Below, in pieces: positions 14,509-22,567 of a DNA stretch of 64,000 bases. The translations under genes were made by a program, and so were the position numbers. Position 1 is the first letter of the stretch, and the number at the start of each line of letters is the position of its first letter. The stretch is taken from NCBI GenBank assembly GCA_019636675.1, contig JAHBXC010000002.1, forward strand, positions 496,001 through 560,000, written 5' to 3'. This DNA comes from Phycisphaeraceae bacterium (GTDB taxonomy: Bacteria; Planctomycetota; Phycisphaerae; Phycisphaerales; UBA1924). Below the pieces are notes generated by a model that saw only the letters and a program-made list of their open reading frames with translations, was not told the origin of the DNA and ran no database searches.

Positions 14509-16656
14509 TCAGGCGCGGAGCTCTGCGCCGAGATTGCGCTTGAGCGCCTCGACGAGCTGGGCGACCTGGGGGTCCACCTCTTCGTGGCGGAGCGTGCGCG
14601 CCGGGTCGCGGAAGCGGAGCCGGAAGGTGACGGACTTGCGCCCGGCGCCCAGCTGCTTGCCGCGATAGACGCCCACGAACCCGCGCGCGTCGAGCATCGC
14701 GAGTCGCGCGTCGTCGATGATCCGTTCGACGCTGGTCCACTGGGTGTCTTCGGCGACGACGATGGAGAGGTCGCGCTCGATGGGCGGGAACGCCGGCAGC
14801 GCGTCGACGCGGGCGGCGGGGGGGTAGCCGGCGATGAGCGGCTCGAGCCCGATCTCAGCAACGACGACGGGGGTGGCGAGGTCGTGCTTCTTCTGGGTCG
14901 CGTCGTTGACGAGCGCGAAGTAGCCGAGGGGCTGGCGCTCGTTCGCGCGTTCGATCCACAGGCGCGCGCACGCGTCGTCGCGCAGCGAGGGGAAGGGCGG
15001 GGCGTGGGGCTCGACGGCGACGCGCGCCGAGACGCCGTTGAGTTCGAAGACGAGGGCTTCGATGACGCCTCGCAGCGCGCGCAGCGCGGACTGGGGATCG
15101 GGGGCGTCCATCAGCATCGCGACATTGCGGTGCTCGACGGTCTGCCCGGGCCCGGTTGGGTTGTTGTCGGTCTCGGCGAAGACGGAGGCGATCTCGAAGA
15201 GGCGCACGCCGCGCTCGCCTGCGACGCCCAGCGCCGACTCGGAGCCGGCGTCCTGGTTGACCTTGCGGCATCGCAGGAGCGAGGGGATGACCGAGGGTCG
15301 CAGGGCGGGCTCGCCCTTGCGTCGCGCCTCGTCGACGGCGAGCGTGCGCAGCCCGGTGGGGACGAACGCCGAAGCGTCCTCGCGCGAAACAAAGGAGAAG
15401 GTGACGGTCTCGAAGAACCCTGCGCCGACGAGGGTGTTGCGGACCTCGCGCATCGCGCGCTGGCGAGCCGACGCCGGGCGGGACTTCGCCGGGATCGTCT
15501 CGAGGATCGGGATGCGATCGAGCCCGTGGATGCGCCCGATCTCTTCGATCAGGTCGACCTCGCGCGAGAGGTCGTGGCGGTGCGCCGGGATCTCGGCGAC
15601 GATGCGATCGGCGTCCACTTTGGCGTCGATGTCGAGGGATGTCAGGATCCGGGCCTGCTCGGTGGGGTCGATGTGCACGCCCAGGAGCGCGTCGCATCGC
15701 GCGGAGCGCATCGAGACGACGGTGGGGGGCGACAGCGCCGGGCCGGCGTCGAGGAGCGCGTCTTCGGGGGTTCCCCCGGCGAGGTCGAGGATCAGTTTCG
15801 TCGCGCGCGCCGAGGCGAACTCGGCGGTGCGCGGGTCGACCACGCGCTCGAAGCGGGCGCTCGCGTCGGTGCGGATGTTCAGGCGGCGCGCCGGGCGTCG
15901 GATCGTCGCGGGTTTCCAGGTCGCGACCTCGAGCACGATGTCGCGCGTGGATTCGGTGACGCTGCTGTCGTCGCCACCGATCACGCCGGCGAGGGAGGTC
16001 GCGCGCTGCGCGTCGGCGACGACGAGCTCGTTGGCGAGGAGTTTGTGCGAGCGCCCGTCGAGGGTTGTCAGGGGCTCGTCCTTGTGCGCGAAGCGGATGA
16101 CGAGTTTGGCGCCGCCCAGCTTGGCGAGGTCGAAGACGTGCGAGGGGTTTCCCAGCTCGAAGAGCACGAAGTTGGTGACATCGACGATGTTGTTGATGGA
16201 GCGCAGGCCGACGGATTCGAGGGCTTCGCGCAGCCATGCAGGGGAGGGGCCGACCTTGACGCCGCGGATCACGCGTGCGGTGAAGCGGGCGCAGTCGTCG
16301 GGGGCGTGGTTCTCGAGTGTCAGCGATGCCGACGACGCGGTCAGCGATCCGCCGCGGCGGGCGCCCCCGGCTCCCCCGGAACCCCCGGCGCCCCCGGGGA
16401 GGGTCGCCACCTCGGGCATGACGAGCCCGCGTCCGGTGACGGCGGCGATCTCGCGCGCGACGCCCAGGTGGGACATGCAGTCGCCGCGGTTTGAGGTGAT
16501 CTCGACATCGAGGCGTGTGTCGGGGCCGGAGGGGGTTGAAAGCTCCTCGCGCGACTCGATGGGGAAGCCGGCGCGCGTGAGGGCGGCCTCGGCCTCGTCG
16601 GCGGTGAGGTTCGAGGGGGACAGCAACCGGTTCAGCCAGCGGACGCTTATGAGCAT
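14509..16656 (-). CDS. pheT: Phenylalanyl-tRNA synthetase beta subunit, short form
   Basis: The 715-residue subunit charges tRNA-Phe together with PheS. B3/B4 editing domain (RSINNIVDVTNFVLFELG), B5 (TVVSMRSARCDALLG), the catalytic-like core and the C-terminal FDX-ACB anticodon-binding domain (FPPIERDLSIVV) are present. The N-terminus jumps from the first helix (MLISVRWLNRLL) straight to EITSNRGDCMSHLGVAREIA: the EMAP/OB tRNA-binding B2 domain of about 100 residues found in most bacterial PheT is missing. A Gly/Ala-rich insert lies near residue 75. A -10-like TATCCT sits eight bases before the ATG at 16656. PheS is not nearby. Confidence 0.93.
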   Translation of the reverse strand: MLISVRWLNRLLSPSNLTADEAEAALTRAGFPIESREELSTPSGPDTRLDVEITSNRGDCMSHLGVAREIAAVTGRGLVMPEVATLPGGAGGSGGAGGARRGGSLTASSASLTLENHAPDDCARFTARVIRGVKVGPSPAWLREALESVGLRSINNIVDVTNFVLFELGNPSHVFDLAKLGGAKLVIRFAHKDEPLTTLDGRSHKLLANELVVADAQRATSLAGVIGGDDSSVTESTRDIVLEVATWKPATIRRPARRLNIRTDASARFERVVDPRTAEFASARATKLILDLAGGTPEDALLDAGPALSPPTVVSMRSARCDALLGVHIDPTEQARILTSLDIDAKVDADRIVAEIPAHRHDLSREVDLIEEIGRIHGLDRIPILETIPAKSRPASARQRAMREVRNTLVGAGFFETVTFSFVSREDASAFVPTGLRTLAVDEARRKGEPALRPSVIPSLLRCRKVNQDAGSESALGVAGERGVRLFEIASVFAETDNNPTGPGQTVEHRNVAMLMDAPDPQSALRALRGVIEALVFELNGVSARVAVEPHAPPFPSLRDDACARLWIERANERQPLGYFALVNDATQKKHDLATPVVVAEIGLEPLIAGYPPAARVDALPAFPPIERDLSIVVAEDTQWTSVERIIDDARLAMLDARGFVGVYRGKQLGAGRKSVTFRLRFRDPARTLRHEEVDPQVAQLVEALKRNLGAELRA

Positions 16657-16749
16657 GGGGCCGAAGGATAGCCGATGCTGATACACTGACCGCCCCCGGG
16701 GAGAGGTGATCCTCCGAATCCCCCCGGGAAAGGGAGCGTCAGGACGCAT

Positions 16750-17427
16750 ATGGCCACGATCGCGCGCACATCACCGACCACCCGACTCCTCGCGGCCGCC
16801 GTCGCGGGCCTCTGCGCGATCGCCGCGTCGCTTTCCGGCTGCGCCGGGAGTGTTCAGCAGCGCGTGGGGATGCCCCCGTCCGACGCGATGCTCTCGGTGA
16901 CCGTGATGCCCCAGCGCCCACGCTTCCAGCGCCCGGAGCGAGAATTCGCACCGGCGCGCTATGTCGTCGAGGCGGACGGGATGCTCAGGGCCGCCGTCGG
17001 AGAGGGCGTGACGGTCGAGACCTATCCCGGGCGCACGCGCGACCTCAGCCCCGACGAATGGGCGAACCTCTGGAAGGTCGCCCTCGAGACCGGCGTGCTC
17101 GACCCCGACGACCCGCGAACCGTCAGCGGCGAGATGTCGCTGACCCCCGACCCCCTCCGGCGCGCCACGATCTGGCTCCGCGGCGGTGGTCGCAGCGCCG
17201 GCATGGTCGTTGACCCCTCGCGCGACGAGCCGACGGCGCGCCTGGTCACGCTGCTCGAGGAACTCGCGTGGATCCGCACGCCCTGGGAGACCACCGACGC
17301 GCCCAAGCAGGACCCGGCGCCTTGGGATGTCGACGACCCGGACGAGTTCCCCGTCCCGCCTCCCTCGCCCTCGCGCCGGGGGGACATCCCTCCGAACTCG
17401 CCGGACCCGTTCGGGCCGGGCAGGTGA
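16750..17427 (+). CDS. Putative lipoprotein
   Basis: The 225-residue protein begins with a signal peptide ending in a lipobox (SLSGC, Cys at about residue 31), so it is predicted to be exported and lipid-anchored. The rest is a compact domain (about residues 45-180) with a Pro-rich tail. I do not recognise the family. It is divergent from pheT. A -10-like TACACT lies about 65 bases upstream, so it likely has a short leader. Confidence 0.7.
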   Translation: MATIARTSPTTRLLAAAVAGLCAIAASLSGCAGSVQQRVGMPPSDAMLSVTVMPQRPRFQRPEREFAPARYVVEADGMLRAAVGEGVTVETYPGRTRDLSPDEWANLWKVALETGVLDPDDPRTVSGEMSLTPDPLRRATIWLRGGGRSAGMVVDPSRDEPTARLVTLLEELAWIRTPWETTDAPKQDPAPWDVDDPDEFPVPPPSPSRRGDIPPNSPDPFGPGR

Positions 17428-17459
17428 TGTCTCCATGAGGGAGGATCGCGCGGGAGCGT

Positions 17460-18572
17460 CTATCGCTCCCCATCCTCGCGCGCGTCTTCTTTGCCTTCTT
17501 CCACGATCTGGCTGGCTTCCTCGTTGTCGTCCTTGACGGGCTCGGGAGTCACCCCGTTGCGTCCGCTGAAGGCGAGGTCGGCGAGGATGCCCAGGTGGTC
17601 CGAGCCCGGGATGACGACGCGCGAGAGCGCGGCGACACGGAAGCCGTCGGATACGAACACGTGGTCGATGGGGTAGCGCAGCATCGGGTAGCGAGCGTGA
17701 TAGGTGGTGAGCAGACCGCGTCCGACGCGCGGGTCTCGCAGGCCGCTGAGGCGCTCGAACAGTCGCGTCGTGTGCGACCACGCGACATCGTTGAAATCGC
17801 CGGCGACGATGTGCGCTTCGTCGGCGCGCTGCGCCACTTCCTTCGCGACCATCACGAGTTCCGCGTCGCGTTTGCGGCTGTCCTCGCGTTCGTCGTCGTT
17901 GTGGTCCTTGCCGAGCCCGGGCGGGCTGGGGTGGACCGCGACGAAGCGGACCGGGCGCATGTCGGGCCACTCGATCGTCGCCAGCACCGAGGGACGGTCG
18001 TCCGTCACCAGATATCGCGTCTCGGCGCTCGACAGGGGAACGCGAGACCAGACGATGATTCCCAGCCCCTCTTCGAGCACCACGCCCTCGTGAGCGTCAT
18101 ACTTCTGCGCCAGCGGCGCGAGCGCGCGGTTCCACTCGGCGTCGACCTCGATCAGGACGAGGATGTCGGCGTCCAGCGACTCGATCATGCGCAGCGCCTC
18201 CGAGCGGCGCGGGTTCTCGTAGTCGAGGTTCAGCACCGCGAGGCGCAGCGAGGGCGAGCCGGATTCCGCGTCGGCGACGCCCTTGCGCCAGAGCGGGCTG
18301 TACGGGATCGCGTGCGAGAGCTGCCACGACGCGAGCGCGAGCAGCGCCGCGAGGAGCGCCGTGTGCTCGACGCTCCACGCCCGCGCCGGGCCGAGCGCGA
18401 CGACGCCCGCGACACCCACGAGCGCGAGCACGCCGAGCTGCAGGCGAGGGAAGTCGCACAGGCGCACCGGCCACCAGCCCACGCGCAGGAAGGGCAGCGC
18501 CGCGGCCAGGGCGAGGAACGCCGCGAGCGCACGCACAAGCCACCACGCTATGGAGAGGATGACATCCGGCAC
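17460..18572 (-). CDS. Endonuclease/exonuclease/phosphatase family membrane protein
   Basis: The 370-residue product has three N-terminal membrane helices (within residues 1-100) followed by an EEP (DNase I-like) domain. The Mg-binding and catalytic motifs are visible: LNLDYEN, ADILVLIEVDAEW (metal Glu), VHPSPPG, VAGDFNDVAW (DxN), YPIDHVFVS and GSDHLG (catalytic His). Proteins with this layout are common, with phosphodiesterase or nuclease activity inferred. The start is a GTG; a -10-like TAGCAT lies eight bases before it. The tail is acidic. Confidence 0.85.
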   Translation of the reverse strand: MPDVILSIAWWLVRALAAFLALAAALPFLRVGWWPVRLCDFPRLQLGVLALVGVAGVVALGPARAWSVEHTALLAALLALASWQLSHAIPYSPLWRKGVADAESGSPSLRLAVLNLDYENPRRSEALRMIESLDADILVLIEVDAEWNRALAPLAQKYDAHEGVVLEEGLGIIVWSRVPLSSAETRYLVTDDRPSVLATIEWPDMRPVRFVAVHPSPPGLGKDHNDDEREDSRKRDAELVMVAKEVAQRADEAHIVAGDFNDVAWSHTTRLFERLSGLRDPRVGRGLLTTYHARYPMLRYPIDHVFVSDGFRVAALSRVVIPGSDHLGILADLAFSGRNGVTPEPVKDDNEEASQIVEEGKEDAREDGER

Positions 18573-18645
18573 TCCGAGCCATGCTACGGCGTGCGCGATA
18601 GATGAGGATGTGAATGTTCATCCGCGGCGGACGGGTGCGCCGGGG

Positions 18646-19374
18646 TTAATTCCAGCTCACGCCCTTGGGCGCCTGCGGGTCGACCTGGAGCGACGCTTTC
18701 GCGATGAGCGTGCGCAGGTGGCGCAGCTCGTGCTCGACGATGTCGGCGCGGTGTTCGGCGTCGCCCTCGGCGAGCAGGCCGTATTTCACGTTCGGCTCGC
18801 GGATGATCAGGTGGCCGACCAGGTCGACGATCGCGCTGGTGGGCACGTCGGGGCGTTCGGCGTAGCTGAGGAGGGTGTCGGCGATCGGCTCGCCGCGCAG
18901 GTCGACGAACTGCCGGAGTTGCGCCGTGTCGAGCAGGTCGCGGATGCGATCGCGCGACAGCTCCATCGATTCGTCGCTCTCGCCCAGGCCGACAGGCGTC
19001 AGGCGCGCGACGCGGTAGGGCGTCTGCGATTCGGCGCCGGTGATTTCTTCCTCGATGCGCGCGCGGCAGATGCCCTGCAGCACGATGTTGTACCGGCCGT
19101 CGGGCAGCTTCTCGTGCTGCAGGATCTGACCCACGCACACCGCTGGGCGGACGGGGGGGCGACCGTGGTATTCCTCGTGCCAGCGCTCGCCCTCGAAGAC
19201 GCCCATCGCGATCTGCCCGGGGCCGTCGAGCGCGTCGTCGATCATCTCGCGATATCGCGGCTCAAAGATGTGCAGGGGGATCGCGGCGTGCGGCAGGAGG
19301 ACGACCTCGCGCAGCGGGAAGATCGGCATTGGCCGCTGGAAGTTGACCCGGATGGAGGGCGCGTCGTCGCTCAC
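18646..19374 (-). CDS. LON substrate-binding domain protein
   Basis: The 242-residue protein is a stand-alone Lon N-terminal (PUA-like) domain: MPIFPLREVVLLPHAAIPLHIFEPRYREMI near the start, then GRYNIVLQGICRARI. It lacks the AAA and protease domains of Lon. Such proteins are common but of uncertain role, probably protein binding. The GTG start at 19374 is preceded by TACACT with a five-base gap and no Shine-Dalgarno, a leaderless arrangement. Confidence 0.88.
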   Translation of the reverse strand: MSDDAPSIRVNFQRPMPIFPLREVVLLPHAAIPLHIFEPRYREMIDDALDGPGQIAMGVFEGERWHEEYHGRPPVRPAVCVGQILQHEKLPDGRYNIVLQGICRARIEEEITGAESQTPYRVARLTPVGLGESDESMELSRDRIRDLLDTAQLRQFVDLRGEPIADTLLSYAERPDVPTSAIVDLVGHLIIREPNVKYGLLAEGDAEHRADIVEHELRHLRTLIAKASLQVDPQAPKGVSWN

Positions 19375-19463
19375 GCTGGAGTGTAGGGAGCGGGGAGGGG
19401 GGTGCAGGCGAAGATATGAGCGACTGGTTCACGCCCCGGGGCCGGGGCCGGGGCGCCGGCCCG

Positions 19464-20396
19464 TCAGGACGAGCGGGCGCGTTCGTCGGAGGGGCGCTCG
19501 ATCGTGGCCGCGGGCTGCGTGATGCCCTCGGTGGGCTTGCGCCGGGCGGACACGTGCTCGATGCCCAGCAGGCGCAGCGCGTCGCGCTCGACGATGGTGC
19601 GCACCGCTTCGCGAGGGATGCCGGGCAGCTGCGAGCCGGCGCGCACGGCGTTGACCGTGTACATGCGCTCGATCGCGCGCTCGGGCGTCTCGCTGGGGAA
19701 GCCCGACGCGAAGAGCAGTTTGTCGGTCAATCCTCGCTCGAACGCGCCCAGGAGCGTGGTGTACAGACCCCAGGGGCGCGTGATGACGCCGGAGAGTTCG
19801 GCGTAGACGCGCGGGTGCTTGGCGAGCATCGCGAACGCTTCTTCGGTGAACCCGCCGCCGATGTCGCCCAGGATGACCGTGAGGTTCGGGAGCGAGCGGC
19901 AGGCCTCGTCCAGCAGCGAGGGGCGCGCGAAGTCGAGGATGCTCGCCGGCGTCGCGAGGCACGGGTTCGCGACGAGCAGGGGCAGCCCGCGCGACGCGGC
20001 GCGCTCGGCCATCAGCAGGAATCGCTCGTCGGTCGGTCGCACGGCGCAGTCGGCCGGCGCGACGGTCAGGCCAACCATGCCCAGTTCGCAGGCGGCGTCG
20101 ATGTCGTCGAGCGTGCTGTCGGACGAGGGGTCGACGCCGGCGAACGCGACACGCGCGTCGGGCGAGTCCGACACCCAGCGTGCCAGGTGCTCGGCGGCCA
20201 TGTGCACGCCGAGACGGTCCATGCGCCAGCCCGTGAGCACGGCGGCGTGCAGGACCGAGCCGCAACGCGAGAAGTGCGCCGGCGACGGGTCGATCTCGGG
20301 CCGATCCAGAGGGCGGCCGGCGAGCGGGGATGTTTCGAGCACGCTGGCGAAGGGGTCCCTGCCGGACCACACGCGAACGCGGATGTCGATCGTCAT
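19464..20396 (-). CDS. Amidohydrolase-like metal-dependent hydrolase
   Basis: The 310-residue protein resembles the amidohydrolase_2 family of TIM-barrel hydrolases: RVAFAGVDPSSD, then LGMVGLTVAPADCAVRPTDERFL, LPLLVANPCLA and LTVILGDIGGGF, ending with LLFASGFPSETPERAIERMY. Typical motifs such as HxH at the N-terminus are not obvious, so metal binding may be reduced. GGAG lies about 13 bases before the ATG. Substrate unknown. Confidence 0.7.
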   Translation of the reverse strand: MTIDIRVRVWSGRDPFASVLETSPLAGRPLDRPEIDPSPAHFSRCGSVLHAAVLTGWRMDRLGVHMAAEHLARWVSDSPDARVAFAGVDPSSDSTLDDIDAACELGMVGLTVAPADCAVRPTDERFLLMAERAASRGLPLLVANPCLATPASILDFARPSLLDEACRSLPNLTVILGDIGGGFTEEAFAMLAKHPRVYAELSGVITRPWGLYTTLLGAFERGLTDKLLFASGFPSETPERAIERMYTVNAVRAGSQLPGIPREAVRTIVERDALRLLGIEHVSARRKPTEGITQPAATIERPSDERARSS

Positions 20397-20667
20397 GGGA
20401 GCTCTGCTCCGAGGGACGCGTCTGGCTCGTCGGGGAGCCGGAACGGTTGGCGTCCGTGCCTGTCTGCTTGGCCCGGGGCGAATGTCCGTGGCGAAAGTCG
20501 CCCGCCCTACGGGTCTTGGAATAATGCGAACACTCTAGCATCGGCGTCTCGTCCGAGCGAGCCGCAGCGATTGGCGCCGCCCCCGGTCCCCCAGCCCGCC
20601 TCTCCCACGACCCCCGGGGTACCATCGCCCCTCGCGGCGTCACGCATCCACGACAGAGAGGTCCGGC

Positions 20668-21105
20668 ATGGTCGGCAAGATCGCGCACAAGTGGGGGGGA
20701 TGGCTCACCGAGCCCCGGGCGTACATCCTCTCGTCCGTCGGACTCGTCTTCCTGCGCCTGGGGCTGGGCGTGCTGATGCTCGCCCTGCACGGGTGGGGCA
20801 AACTCACCCAGCTCGCCAACGGCAACATGGCCTTCCCCGACCCCATCGGCATCGGCCAGGGCCTCAGTCTCGTGCTCGCGACCTTCGCCGAGTTCGCCTG
20901 CTCGATCCTGCTCATCCTCGGGCTGTTCACCCGTCTGGCGTGCGTCCCGCTGATCGTGACGATGGCGGTCGCCGCGTTCCTCGTGCACGGGGGCGACCCG
21001 TGGGCGAAGAAGGAACTGGCGTACCTGTACCTTTCCGGGTACCTCGCGCTGCTGTTCACAGGGCCGGGGAAGTTCAGCGTGGATGCGCTGATCATGAAGC
21101 GATAA
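20668..21105 (+). CDS. DoxX family membrane protein
   Basis: The 145-residue protein has four membrane helices and the DoxX-type motifs FLRLGLGVLMLALHGWGKL and FAEFACSILLILGLFTRLA. DoxX proteins take part in redox or thiosulfate/quinone metabolism in some organisms; here the partner is unknown. GAGAGG lies before the ATG. It is a single gene upstream of a tandem repeat. Confidence 0.85.
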   Translation: MVGKIAHKWGGWLTEPRAYILSSVGLVFLRLGLGVLMLALHGWGKLTQLANGNMAFPDPIGIGQGLSLVLATFAEFACSILLILGLFTRLACVPLIVTMAVAAFLVHGGDPWAKKELAYLYLSGYLALLFTGPGKFSVDALIMKR

Positions 21106-21232
21106 AGCGGTTGATTCCGCGGCGTTCTTGCGCGCGTCCGAGAATCTTCACAGAAAACCGGAGATGCGGTCTTGCACCATCACCGGGTTCTGGTATGCTG
21201 CCCTCGTTCAGCGATCCGTGTGATCGTGTTCC

Positions 21233-21281
21233 GGGGCACGGGGCACGGGGCACGGGGCACGGGGCACGGGGCACGGGGCAC
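21233..21281. repeat. Seven perfect GGGGCAC heptamers
   Basis: Forty-nine bases consist of seven exact copies of GGGGCAC. The unit length of seven matches the other heptamer tracts (11411-11479, 43474-43515) although the unit differs. Confidence 0.95.
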
Positions 21282-21319
21282 GGGAAGCCCGTGTCTTCAA
21301 TCCGAAAGGAGTTCCGAGG

Positions 21320-22465
21320 ATGTCCAGCCACACCCGATCAACTCGCGGCCTTGGGGTTGTCATCTGCGCGATCGCCGGGATCACCCCCACCGCGTTCGCC
21401 CAATGGCAACCCGCGCCGCGCCCCCCCGCGCCGGTGTACACCCAGCAGGATGTCGCCGCGGTCAACGCGACGATCGAGCGCTTCGGTTTCGACTTCGTGA
21501 CCGTCGGCGCCCCGGGCAACCGCTCGTGGATCGAGAGCGAGCGTCAGTTCCCCAACGGCTGGACCCCCAGCCACATCGACGACCGTGGGCGCGTGGACTA
21601 CTCGTACCGCATCATGCGCACCGAGGTGGTGACGCGCCAGTACGCCGACTTCGTGCTGGCGTTCCGGCCCTTCTGGCTCTCCCTTGCGGACCGCCCCGGC
21701 GCGATCGAGACCGGCAGCCCGACGGACTCCAGATTCACGAGCCGCGGCATCTCGGTCTTCGGCGGGTTCGAGATCCGACCCGGCTGGATCGACTCGACGG
21801 CGCAGATCTCCTGGCGCAACGCCGCGAGGTACGCCAACTGGCTCCACAACGGCGCGCCCACCGACGCGGCGTCGCTGACCTGGGACACCTTCCACACCGG
21901 CGCGTACACCTTCACCGACGAGAGTTTCACGAGCAGCACGCGCGGCACGCCCATCACGCGCAACGAGGATGCACGGTTCTGGCTCCCGTCTCTCGACGAA
22001 CTCCTGAAGGCCGCGTACTACGACCCCAACCGCTACGGGGAGGGGGAAGAGGGATACTGGCTGTATCCCCATTCCTCGAACGACACGCCGGTCCGCGGCG
22101 CGCCGGGAGAAGGGGACTATGGCCCGGTCCCGGGAGAGGATCTCTGGGAGTCGATGCTTCCCGGGCGCTACCCCAACGCCGCAAGCCCGTGGGGGGTGCT
22201 CGATGTGCTGGGAACGGAGAGCGAATGGGTGGAAACGCCCTACGCGATCCGGCAGTTGAGCGACGGCACCTTCATTCTCGGGACGCCCGAAAGAATCAGG
22301 GTCGGGGGGAGCAATCTCTTTGAGAATAGCCAACTCGATAGATGGTCCAGCTCTTCGGAGTGGTCTGTAAGCAACGGATTCCGGCTCGCGACCATTGTGC
22401 CAGCACCGAGCGCGCTGAGCGTCTTCGCGGGCGCCGGGGTGCTGATCCGGCGTAAGAGAAGCTAA
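21320..22465 (+). CDS. Exported SUMF1-like protein with PEP-CTERM-like tail
   Basis: The 381-residue protein has a signal peptide ending TAFAQW, and a C-type-lectin/SUMF1-like (formylglycine-generating enzyme) domain: YSYRIMRTEVVTRQYADFV, ISWRNAARYANWL, FWLPSLDELLKAAYYDP and NGFRLATI. The C-terminus VPAPSALSVFAGAGVLIRRK is a PEP-CTERM-like anchor (PxP-like motif, helix, basic tail). The catalytic Cys pair of true FGE is not evident, so a binding or surface role is likelier. An AAAGGAG lies before the ATG. It precedes the dockerin-tailed protein on the same strand. Confidence 0.8.
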   Translation: MSSHTRSTRGLGVVICAIAGITPTAFAQWQPAPRPPAPVYTQQDVAAVNATIERFGFDFVTVGAPGNRSWIESERQFPNGWTPSHIDDRGRVDYSYRIMRTEVVTRQYADFVLAFRPFWLSLADRPGAIETGSPTDSRFTSRGISVFGGFEIRPGWIDSTAQISWRNAARYANWLHNGAPTDAASLTWDTFHTGAYTFTDESFTSSTRGTPITRNEDARFWLPSLDELLKAAYYDPNRYGEGEEGYWLYPHSSNDTPVRGAPGEGDYGPVPGEDLWESMLPGRYPNAASPWGVLDVLGTESEWVETPYAIRQLSDGTFILGTPERIRVGGSNLFENSQLDRWSSSSEWSVSNGFRLATIVPAPSALSVFAGAGVLIRRKRS

Positions 22466-22567
22466 CGCTTCGCACACACAAAGAAATAGCCCGGCCGGGG
22501 ATTGGGCCCCGACCGGACTTCGATTCGCCCGGCAGGGTTGCCGGGCTTACCAAGAAGGAGTGATCCT

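Noticed and set aside
13126-16494. A 1122-residue open frame opposite pheT
   Set aside because: It is a by-product of GC-rich codon use in pheT and ilvE; composition is low-complexity Gly/Asp/Val and no domain is seen.
21233-21281. Possible CRISPR array
   Set aside because: Units are seven bases long with no spacers.
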